The notes below the pieces were generated by a model, which was not told the DNA's origin, ran no database searches, and worked only from the letters and a program-made list of their open reading frames with translations. Source: Climacium dendroides (taxonomy: Eukaryota > Streptophyta > Bryopsida > Hypnales > Climaciaceae). From it: a stretch of DNA of 64,000 bases. Positions 33,319 through 46,400 of the stretch are shown piece after piece (within the stretch, counting starts at the first letter, position 1; each line of letters opens with the position of its first letter). The DNA is taken from contig OX467090.1 of assembly GCA_950106755.1 (NCBI GenBank), forward strand, positions 11,903,489-11,967,488, given 5' to 3'. A program made the position numbers and the translations under genes.

Positions 33319-33420
33319 AATGAAAGCAAATAGAACTCCTCAGCAGCTCCCTCCCTCAAGGAAGATGATGGAGAGCGAAAGAAAGAGTGCTCTGCCACTT
33401 CATTTGTGCTCTTGTAGTAA
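33319..33420 (-). promoter_or_regulatory. First exon and weak TATA of PAH gene at 32.5 kb
   Basis: TACAAGAGCACAAATG at 33401-33416 occupies the TATAAGAGCACAGCCC position; the TATA match is weak. The first exon ends at 33319 with the GTAAGT donor following. Confidence 0.4.
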
Positions 33421-33660
33421 CGACTAAATCATGAACACAAGAGTCTAATGAATTCCAACTGGATAGCGAGTTCGGGAGCCAATCAATGCAACTAATTTGC
33501 AGAGATCGCTGAATTTAGGAACTTACAAGCAATAAAGTCGCGCGGTCGACTGGCAAGAGAGCGAGAGAATGATTTGCTTCGAATGGCAATGGGCTGTGCT
33601 CTTGCGGAGAGGCAACCAAGCAACTCGGGGGAAGTAGCACACGACAGTATTTTCTAATTA
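33421..33660 (-). promoter_or_regulatory. Orphan b-type promoter and first-exon block
   Basis: Homologous to 10900-11090 and 28770-28990: intron start, donor GTAAGTTCC near 33526, first exon, and GCAAGAGCACAGCCC in place of TATA. No b-type coding exon follows; instead the promoter of the 32.5 kb gene abuts it. A leftover from a deletion that joined two units. Confidence 0.6.
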
Positions 33661-34380
33661 TGGAGGAGACTCTTAGCTACTAAGATGGAATTCAACGCAT
33701 TGAGGCGTGACTTTCCGAGAGTCCGGGTGACAGTCCGAGCGCGTTTAAATCGAAAGAAAGTTTGCAAGTCTAACTTGCCGTGACTAACTCGCCTTAACTC
33801 GCCTTGTCTAAGTCGCCGTAGCGGTTCAAACGGAAGGATTTGACGCTATAACCAATCCAAGTTAATTGTATTAGACAGTGCTCCCCTCGCTATTATTATC
33901 TCTGAGTGTAGGTGATGAGTGCAGGTGACGTGCATTGTAATTATATTTCCCTGTTTATTCAACTTACGACTTACAAAGCACAGTCCAATTTTCCTTCAAT
34001 CGCTTGTAGATATGAACTAGGTGTCGGAACTGTAGCTAACCTTGTGAATAGACTTGCATGTTGCATTGAGAGCTTGGATTTTTGTTGACGATGAGACTTT
34101 GTATGAATGCCGTTAATTCAGGAGCTAATTACGATTCGAACTCTTCGTGCAAGATCGCTTCAGTCACAGGGCCATGGCGCCAGCGCCATGGCGTGCCTTA
34201 ATAGAGGGTCTATCAATGTTGTAGGATTGGAGGTGACGGCCTATCCCATATGGATTCATGTTCACTGTCGATCAATTACAGCTGAGTTCTAAAGGCAGTG
34301 TCCCCTAAAATTGTCACTATTTTTTGTGAATAGGTTCTATTTTGAGATTGGTAAAATCTTAGGACTTTTTAGTCAACAAA
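33661..34380. repeat. Distal upstream module
   Basis: Matches the other distal modules (GAGGAGACTCTTAGCTAC..., CTCTTCGTGCAAG, GGAGGTGACGGCC). Contains a short local duplication TAACTCGCCT near 33795-33815. No ORF supported. Confidence 0.55.
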
Positions 34381-35160
34381 TATAGAAGACAAGAAAACAA
34401 CTTAAATGGTGCAAGACTAGTTAGTCATTTTTGACAATCATCCTAAATAAAGAATGATTGCATAAAATACTTAAACTACTATTTTCTTGGCGCACTTTGT
34501 ATGATGACTTGATTTCTGCCCATAACTTTTGCATTTTGGCTCCAAATGATTTAAAATTCATGTGAAAGGTACTCATGAATATTATACATCTTAGTATTTT
34601 TGCAGGGGGTGCATTTTTCAAGAATATTTTATTGTTCTAAAATAGCCCTTTATTTTTTCACTTTTTGCAAATTTTATTTTTTTGAACTATTTAGTGCCCC
34701 CAAAACAAAATTAAAAGCCAAAATTTTGAGGAACTATTCTTCTAATGGACTACTAAATATGGATCAAAGGAATTCTAAAAATTGTTAATTTTATGTAGTG
34801 TGGAAGTTCACAAACTAAGCTTCTTTCTACTTGCAAAGGGAGGATATTTTCATTTTAACTATTGTAGTATCTTTAAATCTATAGAGTCAATCTCCTTCAT
34901 AAATTAATGACAAAATGGAGCATGCAAAGCGAGGATATTGAGGTTGATTTATTTTCATTGTCACATGCTCCGCCCATTGATACTGACTGAAATTATGCCC
35001 AATTTAACAAAAGTGACAACCGTTTAGGTTAAATTAGAGCCGCTTTTGGCTACTTACAGGTCAAACAGCCAATTGGAAGCTAGCGACAAATCGAAGGAAT
35101 ACGCATCGCCCCAACTTAGTCAGTAACTCGCTGATCGATTGAAACAAAGTTCGTAAAGTA
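34381..35160. repeat. AT-rich block R5 and transition
   Basis: 34385-34850 repeats a piece of R4 (30370-30800). 34900-35160 is more GC-rich and unrecognised. No gene. Confidence 0.55.
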
Positions 35161-36630
35161 TCAAGTCAGTTTCATTGCTGTGCATTGTGCAACTGTTTTC
35201 AGCAGCTGGAGACATTCAAACACACTCTCATGCAGTCGCTTCAGGAGGATGACGAGAGTCCCGGCGTAAGTTTTCTATTCTGCGTGGTCTGGGAAGGGGA
35301 AAGGAATTCGTGTCGTTGGTATGTTGGAAGGTGGTGCATGCGTAGTGCCGTTCGGTAATGAAATCTGTGATTCTGTGCTGTCGTGTGCTCTTGGTTAGCA
35401 TTTAACGTTTTTTTAGAGCGAGTGTCATCTGGATGTAGCATGAGGTGGGTGCGAATCTCTGGAAGTTTCAGAGTTCTGGAGGAGGCATTGTGTCCCCCCG
35501 GTTTCCCTGGAGCGGGGAGAACCTGGCGTCTGAGTCTGCTTGCGTCTGGTTTTCGCCTTTAAGGGTGAAGGTGGTAATTCTAATCTGCTTGACGTTTTCG
35601 AGACGATGGTAGTGTGGACCGTTTCGAATATGATGAAGTCCAGGAGTTTGTGAAGTTGTCTTTTCGTATCTGTTTGTTGGTATTCATTGGATGCGTCTGT
35701 CTTGGATGCTCTCTCCGGTTAGGCCTTACCATATATGAATAGCCACTGGAGGTTCCGTCCCATGGTTAGGGGAGTTTGTGTGTAGATGTCATGTGGAACG
35801 CGTAGCCTTAGTGTAGTATTGGACTCGGCGTAATCTCGAGCTGTAGAGTCGGACTACTTGTCCTGGAATTGTAGGCTTCATATGTGCGGGACGGTTTTTT
35901 TTGCTTGTCGTTCACCAGAAGACGGTATTGGTAAGGTTTGTTTGTGACGATCCTTATGTTGGTTACATGAACGGCAGTGTGCCATCTGTGGTCTTTGGTG
36001 AGCAGCGAGCCCTTTTCTGCAAGCAGTCTATGTGTATAGAGCTGAGTCGAAAAAATCCCATTTTGTGTATGCTAAGTTTTGATGGTTGCGTGTACAGAAG
36101 CTGAGTCCACTGTGAGCAGAGCTCAACTCCTGGATGACGACAACCAATCTGTGAAGTCTGTCGACACCGAGTGCACGTTCCCGCCGCAGAACGTGGCTAT
36201 CGGCAGGGTACAGTCTTTACACCGACTTGGCTATCGGCAGGATACAGTCTTTACACCGATCTAGCAGGACTCGTGGATGTCGTTGACACAGTTTTCTTTC
36301 TTTCTGGAATCTAAACTGGTTTTTCTAATCTGTGTTCGACATGGTGGTCTGTGCGCGTGCTAGGTTCTGTTCGTTACAGTGCAATGCTTGTGCTTCCTGA
36401 AGTATCCGCTTACGTAATGAGTTTTGGTTTTCGTTCCTAGGCTCCACATGAGGTGCTGTTGACATACCCTTTTGTTTTGTCCTCAGGTGCGACATCCAAG
36501 GCCCCCTCCGGCTTTCATAGTTCTGCCAACAACTCCGCTTGAGGTACCCCAGTTGAGCCCCAGATTGACTCGAATTGGATCCCCTAAAGGCTCATCTGGC
36601 AGAGGATATCCCCGGCGAGTATGAGTGACA
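35161..36630 (+). pseudogene. Plus-strand exon set of unknown family, probably broken
   Basis: Three exon-like pieces. At about 35203-35265, after TTTTCAG: QLETFKHTLMQSLQEDDE and a GTAAGT donor. At about 36098-36195, after TGTACAG: STVSRAQLLDDDNQSVKSVD. At 36488-36631, after CCTCAG: RHPRPPPAFIVLPTTPLEV, SPRLTRIGSP and a stop. Codon use and Pro/Ser content look genuine, and the ending looks like a real C-terminus. The phases of the first two exons do not join, and a 34-bp tandem duplication (36194-36261) falls in the second, so it is likely a broken 3' end of a larger gene. I do not recognise the family. Confidence 0.4.
36194..36261. repeat. 34-bp tandem duplication inside an exon-like segment
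   Basis: GGCTATCGGCAGG followed by TACAGTCTTTACACCGA occurs twice with one difference. Since 34 is not a multiple of three, it shifts the frame. Confidence 0.9.
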
Positions 36631-36664
36631 ACTCCCACAAGATTCCCCTGCCGTCCTCAAAGTC

Positions 36665-37152
36665 ATGCATGTGAATCATGAGGGTGGTGTTGACAGCCTC
36701 CGATCCGCACACCCTTGCGCCACGAAGTCCCTCATCAGCTCCACAAACATTGGGCTTTCGCAGTCCTTCTTTACCACATGCACTGTTTTCTCACTACAGT
36801 CTAAGAATGAACCCAGTGACCCCAAGTACTCTTATATTTAGCTTTCACACGTAACACACGTAACACACGCAACTGTTTCAATGACTGTTACATAACTCCA
36901 TGGCATCATGTGCATTTCGGATGCCTAGGCTATGATATCATAGAGATGAACATACCAATTTGTGGAAACTACAAGCCGTTTGTTATTCCTTGCCGCAAAG
37001 CAACGCGTGAGTCACTCTCAGTTCACAGAATACCGTCCATTTCGATCCAGCTCCTCTAGATCTATTACAGAAACTTTTTCCCAGTTAGTAGCACACATGG
37101 ATTACCGAACCCCGGTAAATCTCTCACGCTCATCATGTCACTTGGATTGATC
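36665..37152 (-). pseudogene. Second copy of ACT-like fragment block
   Basis: Matches 14280-14745 in the same orientation. On the minus strand: KTVHVVKKDCESPMFVELM, then after the shared one-base break AVNTTLMIHMHDFED, and the frame stays open somewhat longer (GRGILWELSL) than in the first copy. The rest (36950-37150) is the shared upstream flank. It lacks the bHLH part. Confidence 0.4.
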
Positions 37153-37560
37153 TTTTAAGTGAAATTTCACCAACAAAATCACGCATGGGCTTAAAATAAC
37201 ACCCTCTGAATGACAACAAAGCTGCAAATAATATACATATTGTATCACTGTTATACGCTAAATGCCACCTTAACTGATATTTGCCCATTTGGTATCATTC
37301 TTGCACTGTCACTCATCCACTCATCCACTATTCATATTGTAATGTACTTTTTTTCCTCTCAAGAAAGAATCGACCAAAATGAGCGTGAAGTATTTCTTAC
37401 TTGGCTACTTTTTCCCCCAAATGTTATTGGTCTAAATATTTGCAACATTCAAGCCAAGGTTCGACAATCATAAGTCATCATACCGAACCAATGAAACCTG
37501 CGCCAACTTACACTCTTACACTTGAATACCGATGGATATGGCATTCACAATTTCACAAAC
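37153..37560. other. Spacer, no gene seen
   Basis: Moderately AT-rich, unique within the window. ORFs of up to 103 codons run into the minisatellite and are not credible. Confidence 0.4.
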
Positions 37561-37712
37561 CACAAACAGAGCAACACCAAACAATTCCACAATCCACAAA
37601 CAGAGCAACACCAAACAATTCCACAATCCATCAACAGAGCAACACCAAACAATTCCACAATGCACAAACAACAACACTGAACAATTTCACTATCGACAAA
37701 CAGCAACACTAA
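37561..37712. repeat. 34-bp minisatellite at the edge of duplication copy 2
   Basis: CACAAACAGAGCAACACC... units at 37561-37594, 37595-37628 and 37629-37662, then two degenerate ones. The ORFs seen in it merely reflect the repeat. Confidence 0.9.
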
Positions 37713-37789
37713 ATCAATTGACAGCAATTAATTGTGGATCATTCTACAAGTAGTTGCAATCACGGTGCTCGACGTCCAAATGCATAGTA

Positions 37790-38030
37790 GCATCGAACAA
37801 TCTAGCTCCATTAAACGATAGCAAAGTTCATTTTTGCTTCAACAACAACAAATGAACACCCGAAAGAAATGAACAGGAAAGATCGATGAACAGCCAGAAA
37901 ACGGCACCGGCAATTAAAATCCCAGGACGGTGGGAACGGAAGTTCGGTACAACTTACACACAGTACATACGAATGGAGAAAGGTGAGCTAGCAGTGCACC
38001 CAACAATGTTCACGGCAAATTCAACTGCAA
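37790..38030 (-). repeat. Hydrophobic-peptide module, copy 2
   Basis: Same module as 1-184, now complete at its left end. Frame interrupted as in copy 1. Confidence 0.5.
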
Positions 38031-38290
38031 ACTACACCTTTAATTAGCCCCGACCTCTGCTCTGGTTTTGTTCAAGCAAGATTGATTAAGTTCAGTCAGT
38101 ACCTGCACAGTGCACACACATATACTGGAGCATGATTCAGCCCTGTCAAAACCAAGAGTTTAGGAATAATTTCATACTCACAGTCACACTGTCCAAACAA
38201 TGAATACTAAGAGAGTCCAGAATCATCTATTGAACACAATAGACATTTTTACATCAAATAAAGGGTGTCCAATTGCGAGCATTGGCAATC

Positions 38291-38296
38291 TTTATT
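38291..38296 (-). terminator. AATAAA polyadenylation signal of a-type PAH gene 2
   Basis: Equivalent to 450-455; about 40 nt beyond the PAH stop. Confidence 0.55.
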
Positions 38297-38333
38297 ATTG
38301 AACACCAGAAATTCAACAGAAATTCAGAAAAGC

Positions 38334-39147
38334 TCAAGAGAGCTGAAACATCATGGAGGTAAAAGTCCACTGATCAGGTCTGCCCATGATAAATTGAAGT
38401 ACTACTCCCTCAGACTCAGGCACGGTGCACTGTTGGGTTGATGGAAGGAATTTGTTGAAGGTCACCACCAAATCCGGGTGACCTTCCAACATTTGCCCTA
38501 CGCGTGCCACAAGGTCCGGGTATGACCTGTTCATGTCCCATTCTCTCAGCAAAATCTCCAGCTGCAAGCCATTGCCCGCGGCCTTCGCATCTGCGACAAA
38601 CTTGCACATCGCTACTAGCGTAGGCACTTGTGTGCGCAGGTGGAGGTGGCAAGGGCTCCCGCCTGGGCAAATAAGCTCGGACGTCTGTGAGTGCAGGAAT
38701 GGGCAAGGGCAGTGGCATGGGCCATTGCCAGGGAACACAAACTGGGATGTGTGCAAGAACAGGCATGGAAAAATGAGCAGGCATAAAAAAATACAGAGGT
38801 AAGAGCCTTGGCCTGGGTACAGTAACCAGGAAGTACCGGGGTGTGGGAATGTAAAATAAAAACGGCACAAATGCATGACTTGGGAGTATCCAAGGTGTGC
38901 ACATAGGCATCAGCAGAGGTAGAGGCAAGGGCTCGGGGGCTGGAAGAATTGGCGGTACGAGCATGGGCAGATGTCGGAGCAAGGGCTCCGGAGGTGGGCA
39001 GATTGGTACTGTGTTCATGGGCAGCCGTCGAGGCAAAGTCTCGGCGGTTGTGGAGCTGCTGCTGTCGTGCACTCTACTCGGCGATGAGTAGACCACTTCT
39101 TTGATCTGCTCCTGGATCTCCACCGCCTCTGTCACTGGATCCCCCAT
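38334..39147 (-). CDS. a-type single-PAH-domain protein, copy 2 (same frame break)
   Basis: ATG 39147 after an acceptor at 39166-39168. The Pro-rich leader frame is open to 38416; the PAH frame ends at 38334, with KFVADAKAAGNG, LREWDMNRSYPDLVARV, EGHPDLVVTFNKFLPST. Here the GHPDL signature is intact (copy 1 has SHPDL). Differences from copy 1 are scattered substitutions and one codon deletion (Ser run in the leader), with both frames staying open, so no new stop has arisen since duplication. The frame offset between leader and PAH is identical in the two copies. Interpretation as for 479-1295: a hidden intron, an old frameshift, or initiation at the Met just before CKFVADAK. Confidence 0.65.
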
Positions 39148-39165
39148 CGTTTGGAATCTGTCGTG

Positions 39166-39410
39166 CTGCACACAAGTACCGAACATAAAGTCGACATTAT
39201 GAAAACTATAGAGCTTGCTGTACATAGTCATAGAGATTGGCAACAACCTGTTGCTCTGCTTTTGCTAAACACAAGATTGAAGGAAAAAAAAAGTGTGTTC
39301 ACGTAGACAACCACAGCAGAAACATGTAGCAACCGAAATTAACAACCTTCAATAAGAAAGGATACATCGAGAGAGAGAAACGAAAATTTCTAATGCAATT
39401 TGCAACTTAC
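39166..39410 (-). other. 5'-UTR intron of a-type PAH gene 2
   Basis: Donor GTAAGTTGC beginning at 39410, acceptor TGTGCAG ending at 39166. Confidence 0.65.
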
Positions 39411-39780
39411 CTGATGATCTCCTTCTCGCACAGAAGACGATCGGCACGAGCGCATCCTCTGCGGCATTCGGCGGGTTGTGATCTCAAACAAAGGAAAAGC
39501 ACGCATGCAACCGGGGAGGAAGAAGCGAAGACTGAGCAGTAGAATTGGGTTGTATCCTTTCTTACAAAAACGCAATCATGCAACCAGATAGGAAGAAACG
39601 AAGCACTCGCAGTGTGCCATTGAATTCTGTTGTGTCCTAGCCTTCAGAAACGCAATTATGCAACCGGGGACGAAGAAACGAAGCACGCTCAGCGTGTGAT
39701 TGAATTGGGTTGTGTCCTAGTTTATAGAAACGCAGTGAAGCACCAGAGCAAGAAACGAAGCACGCGCGGCCGGTGGCATT
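39411..39780 (-). promoter_or_regulatory. a-type promoter with tandem repeats, copy 2
   Basis: Same three-unit array as 1670-1917. TATAAAC at 39720-39726 in the upstream-most unit. Confidence 0.55.
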
Positions 39781-40412
39781 GAAGCCTGTTCAAATCATCT
39801 GGTCGGTCTGGAAAGCTCTGCATTCGGAAAGTGCCGTGGGTGACGTGCATTATAATTGAATTTTCTTGCCTGGTCAACTTACCAGTTGGAATTGGAGTAA
39901 GACAGTTTGGTTTTCTTTCAATCGCTTGCAGTTATCAATTAGATGCTTGAACACTAACTTGTGACTAAACAGGAATGTGTTGCAACGCAAACTTGGATTT
40001 AGTGGACGGGAAGGCTGTGTGAATGTTGTTAATTAACAAGTTAATTTTGATCGCAACTCTTCGTCCAGGTTCAGTTCCCAGTGTCATGACAGGTGGAGGG
40101 GCTGTCAATTTCTGTCGGATCCTCATGGGATCGGAGGTGATGGCCGGTCCCCTATGGAATCTCTTTCTGGCCATCAGTTACAGCTCAGCTCAGCTCAGCT
40201 CAGTTACTCAGGGACACTTGAAATTGTCACTATTCTACTGTGAACAGGTTCTATTTGAAGATCAATTGGTGAAAATTTTGCAATCTTCTGGTTAACAAAC
40301 ATTTGGAGATTCCAATGCACTAAAGACTACATCATTTTGATACGGTACGCAAAAGTTGTGAAGGGTCAAAGGTTTTTTGGTAAATAAATTTTCAAAAATC
40401 ATTTTTTCAAGA
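39781..40412. repeat. Distal upstream module, copy 2
   Basis: As 1918-2526, with a CAGCT slippage run at about 40183-40203 that replaces ACAACTCCGCTAAG of copy 1. Confidence 0.65.
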
Positions 40413-40442
40413 ATATATATATATATATATACATATATATAT
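40413..40442. repeat. AT microsatellite, short allele
   Basis: 18 bp of AT, one AC interruption, then more AT; 66 bp uninterrupted in copy 1. Confidence 0.95.
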
Positions 40443-43400
40443 GTTTATTTAGGAAATGTATTTAGTATGAGTCTTTGATTCAGTGGCGCTTTATGGCACC
40501 TAGCACATTTAGATGTCCCATTGTTTTAGTAAAAGACACTTAGTAATGTGCACTTCAATGACATGTATATTGATCATTGGACATTGACCTTCAATTGAAT
40601 GAACCTTGGACATTTCATATGACATTTGAAAGTACGTGGACTTATTCCATTCATTATAACGTCCTACAATTATATAGTTTTCATATATGTGGTGTGCTAA
40701 GATGTGCCATGGAGCCATCATAAGGAATTTAATCAAATAGATTGAACATCATCATCATAGTATCATACAAATAATTATAGGTATAAAAGAAAGGGCATGG
40801 AAGCAATACTTGGCATCCAAGTGCCACCATACCTGTTGCAATCACACATGCAACATACTACAATGCGCTATGAAGGCAGATGGAATTAGATCTCAAAGAA
40901 TGAACATCACGGTCATTACATTATAGGATTAAATATGGATGGGATAGAAAAAGACATGAAACCAATGATTAGTGCCCATTTGCTACCATATTTGTTGCAA
41001 CCTTTGTTACATATGTGGTATACTGGAGTGCACCATGAAGGCATAAGCCATAAGGTATTCAATCTTAGAGAATGAACACAAATGTTATAGTAATTAAAGA
41101 ATAAACAAAGGTGGGATAGAAAAAGACATGATAGCATTAATTGTCACCCAACTACCTCCATATCCATTGTAATCTTTTGCTTTTGAGTTGTGGACAAAAT
41201 GATTTTATATTTGATCCAATGGCTACATGATGTCTATGTGTAGATCAACCAATATAGTATGTGTACAAATTACCTAGTCCAAAGTTCAATTTACATGTAC
41301 TTGACTTCATTGAACATGGAAGACCTCAAGAAACAAGCATGTTCAATAGATGGACAAATGACCTATTTATTGGAGGATGTTTATGACAACTCTAATTGCA
41401 AAGTTGCAATGACCAAAGTGCTTTCAAATAATCTTGTCTCTTCAAATTATGAACTAAATTAAAACTAAGATTTTAGATCATTTATAAACCAATTTAATTC
41501 ATTTAATGAACAAGTAGTCATATAGTTGAAAAATGCAATGAAGATGAATTTTAGGCTTCAATCCTTATCATAAAGTGTCATATTTTCCCAGTGTATTTGA
41601 ATAGATAGTCACTAAATAAATGCACTACCAAAGTTGAATATTTTAGAAAAATATCCTAAGGAAGCTACTGAACTAGTAGTCTATTCTTTCTAGATTGATT
41701 TCATTCTTGGAATCTCTAATATTTGAAATTTTTGGAAGTTCAATATATAAATCTTCTAAGATCTTCATTTTAGCAAATGATATAGAATTGCAAAATCTCT
41801 AATTATATCAACACTTGGATTTGCAATTGTATCTATATTTGTATTGTATTTATAATTATATATATCATAATTATTTATATTTGTATCTAGAATCTTTTAT
41901 TTTTGAGTGGGAGACTTTATAATTTTTTAATAGATGGTTTCATTGAAGTGTTTTGGTTAATGTTTTTGAGAGGATAGTTGGAAAATGCAATAGAAAGATA
42001 TTGTTGTTTAAGTAATCAATTAGTTTTATGTGGAAATTGTCTCATCTTCTTTCACTTCCACAATGGATCACAACACTTTTAGGGGTTAAGGAGTTGCTTG
42101 AATCCAATTTCAATGAAAGGTGGCGAATATTTATCCTTGTAATATTTTTTGACTTCCCTACAATTATAAGAAAATGTCAAATCCACAAATCACCATCTCA
42201 CCAAGTAGTGTATTAAATGACAACTTTTGTTCCTTTCTCTTAATCTAACTCTAAGCCCTAAAAATGATGTTTTTTGACCAATTAGTATAATGAAGCTTTT
42301 AAGCCAATTTGGAATTTTTTTTTAAAAGTGACAGTATACTACAATTGTACAAAATTATAATCACAACAAAATTTTTGTAGAGGATGAAAGTTTGAAGTCA
42401 GTTTAACAAAATTTTGGTCACACTTTTATTATAGAAAATGAGGTGTAGTCTTATGACTTATATACATTGAAAATTGCATAACAAGAAGTGACTCGCATCT
42501 ATTGATTTAATAAATTAAGTACAATTCATTTACGTTTGTACTCTCACAAATTGAAATTTAGCATAAAATCAATACATATACTTATTATGTCAAGTGTAGG
42601 GTTTGATTATTGCAATTCAAAGAACTATTGTAAATTGAATGTTCTAATGTTTAGGCACAATCTTTAAGCATATAATTAGGATCTGGTAATCTTTTTATTT
42701 AGAAATTATTGTTGCAAATGTATGATTTGAGTTGAAGGTCTAAATTGTGATTTAAAAGGGTGTTCTTTTAATTTAATTAGCGAATCTATGGGCAAGGCCA
42801 TTCGATTCAAATGGGCGACCATTGAATTTTGGTCTAAATGATATTTTGGCTCCATTTTATACTAATTTTTGCACATTTTGTATTAATCAACATACATCAT
42901 ATATTGGTTTTTATAGGTTCTTCTAATGGGAGGGGGACAAACATGGTGTGCAATTATCCAAATAAAATATTTTCTACAATTTGAATTTTGGGCTTTGAAC
43001 CATGAGTGATTGTTTTTGAATTTTTAAATAATATCATAAATTGATTTGCACAAGGATGTTTTTTAACACAATATATATAAGGTATGGAGATAATTTTATA
43101 TTTTATTTTTCATACTTTTTATTTAGATTGAATTTTTTTTCACTATTGTTTAATTCCTAAAAGACCAAGGCCATTTTTCTACTACAAAAACTAAAATTCC
43201 CAATTTTGTTGTATTCATTCAAGAAAATAATTTATTTTTAGAATCTAACCATAAGATCTGGTACTTTACTTGTTTGAGATCATGTGGTAAAAGTTACATG
43301 AAGTTTGACTATATAGATTGGAAGATATTAACATTCAAAATTGGAAAACAAAGTTTTTTTGAACACTAGCTTGCAATATCAAATGACATTGGCCACTATT

Positions 43401-46400
43401 TGTGAAAAAAATTTGCACTATGTACTTTGAATTAAAAAAATTTGTGTTGAAGAATTGAGTTGAAAATCTAGAAAAAAAATTCAAAAAAATAAACCATGCT
43501 TGATTTTATTCTTTAAAAAATTATCAAGTAGAAGTAGGTCCAAGATTGAAAGAAAAACTAAGTAGCACTGGGATTGAAACACAAGAATCCCAATGCTAAG
43601 ATTGTTCTAATAGAAAATTTGACCTTGTCAAAAAAATTGTTTTGAAAAATTGTGAATATTGCATTTGAAAATGAATTCTACAGGTTATTTTTTCAAGAAG
43701 ATGTTTAGATTGTCCAAAAAACAAGATTGTCCATAACTTTCACATCACCAATCAAAATGGAATGAATCAAAGCTTCACAAGTAGACAAAAATAAGATTAA
43801 AAAATTAAATTAGATTATATTAAGATTTTGTGGATTTCTTTTTTTACCTAGCAATATGAAAATTATGTTTAGGATGTCATAACTTTTGCTTCTGGGTATT
43901 GATTGAAATAAAAATTATATTTCCACAAAGCTAATAAGTTTTTCTATCTTACTAAAGAGTTTCGAAAAATTTCACTACAAATTGAGGTCATAGGAACCTA
44001 CCCAAACTGCTTAGAGTCTCTCAAGGGGACTCTTGGTCCTTTAGGGGTTAAAAATTCACAATAATTTCTAGTTTCAACAAAAGTATTTCAAAGTCTTACA
44101 ACTTATAGGAGAAATATGATTATATCTCTAATAAATAAATAATTTTTTGGTTCTTGCATAGTTCTAAAATGGGTGCATAGCTCTAAGAGGAATATGAGTT
44201 TTATAGGTATTTGGTGATCCTAGGCCCATCCTTGTGGGGTTAATTCCTAAAGTCATTTTGTTCCCTCAAGGAATAAAATGAATTTTGTACAAGCTCTTAT
44301 TCTCTCAATATTTGTTGTGAATTTTTGAAATTTTTTGTTAAGATAGAAAATTATATTAGCTTTTTTGAAAATATAATTTTTATTTCAATGAAAGCCTTTG
44401 TGCAAAAGTTATGGCACAAAAATCCTGAATTTTAGTTTGAAAAAAAAAATGCCCCACAAAAACTTAAAATAAAATATTTTAAATTTTTTTTCAATAGATT
44501 ATATTTTTGTTTACATGGATAAAAATTTGATTCATTCCATTTGGATAAGTGAAGTAAAAATGAAGGATAATCTTGTTTTTTGGGCAATTTGAGTATCATC
44601 TATAAAAAATAACTTGAAGGGTTCATTCATTTATCAATTTGAATTTCACAGTTTTGAAAAAAAAAGTTTTATAAGGTTAAAATGTTTTGCTAGAACAACC
44701 TTATTATTGAAATTAGTGTATTTCAATTTGATCTTACAAATATTAACAAATATAATTATTTTTTTTCCTTTAATCTAGCTTGAACATACTTCTATTTAAA
44801 AAAAATTTAATGAACAAAAATTAAGTATATTCTGTGAAATTTATATTTTAGACTCTTAGCTTAATTGTTGAACATAGAAAATTCAAAATTCAAAATCAAT
44901 AGTTCAAAAATTTTAAGCTCAAAAGATTCAAAATAAAGAAATCTAATCGAGCAAGGTACAAAAAAGTTTGTTTTCTTTACTTCAAATGCAAATATCTTGT
45001 AATTTATGTAGTCAAAGTTTTTGAATTTTCTTCTACATATTTTTACAATAGTTTAGTATAAGATCATATGGTTAGATAAGCAAAAAAAAACAATATTAAA
45101 ACTTCTTTGCTTTTTACAATAGAAATGGTAGTTTTGAATGTTTTTGGATGGGAAAAAAGGCACTAGGACTTTAGGGCTTAAAAATGATGTTGTTTCATAT
45201 GGTATCAAGTTAGACAATTCTAAAATTATTAGGATCCTAATATCATCTCATATATTGATACTAGATACTAAATAATATGTCTATAAATTTGAAATTTGTT
45301 CATAAACTGAGCTGAACTCTTTCGCCAATTGTGGTAAACAATCAATCTCTTCAAATTCACATAACTACATATCTTTAGAGAAGAGATGTGACTATTTTTC
45401 CATCTCCACAATTCTAATAGTATTGTACAATTTCTAATTATTTTGAAATTTGCATAAGGACTTTAATAATGAGTCAAACTATTGTTCCAATAGTCTCTTA
45501 AACTTGCCAAGATTTATTGTATGTCATATCTATGTTAATAATATCATGTAGTCATAAAAGTGATGCCACATGTTGGGGAAAAAATATATAAGAACTAGAA
45601 TTTGAAGAAGTAGCATGAATGAAGATAATTCCTTCAAAAAATTATAGTACATGTTTGCCTTGAATGCATGTTTTTTAAGAAATCATCTTGTAGAATTGTT
45701 GAAGGAGAAAAATTCCAATCATAATTATATATTCTACATCTCCATTGACTCCACTTAATTACAAACAAGACTTTTGATAAGTGCAAGAGATGCCACACCC
45801 TCAATTTTAGGTACTATTGACAATTATTATTGCACTCAGACATAGAATGCAAACAATCTATGGTTCAAATTAATAGCTCCCATCTTCTATAAATTGTGCA
45901 TCCAAATTTACCTTCTATAATTTTTAAAGTACTTTTGCAAGCAACATACACATTCATTTGAAGAAAGAGGTGAAAGTGAACACGTCAAGCATTATCATTT
46001 CTTTTGATGTTTGCTTCTTGCCAAAGTCTCTCCTTGCCTACCAAATCTACTCAAAGTTCTTATATACAACAAAAGCTTGTCAATAGCCAATATAAGAACT
46101 ACAGCTTAGGCCTAAATATTTAAAGGCCTTACTAAATTGCAGAACCTTAAAAAGTTAAAACATATTGAGGGCCATTTCTCTAAACAAGTTTTGATAACAA
46201 GTTGAGGCCAAATCAAGACAACAAACATAGGTCTATAAAACTTAAATCTAATTAGGCTAAGTGGTTTTGTCTTCTTGTACCATTTTGTAAGCTAATGGTA
46301 TTTTGAAGCACTTTAGGATATGGTTAAATGAACAAGGCCACTCACAAAAAGCATCCATGTCATTTGATACATCAATATTCTTTCTGGATAAAATTTAACG

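Noticed and set aside
37401..37753. Overlapping ORFs rich in Gln, Asn and Thr
   Set aside because: They translate the 34-bp minisatellite in several frames; no start context or homology.
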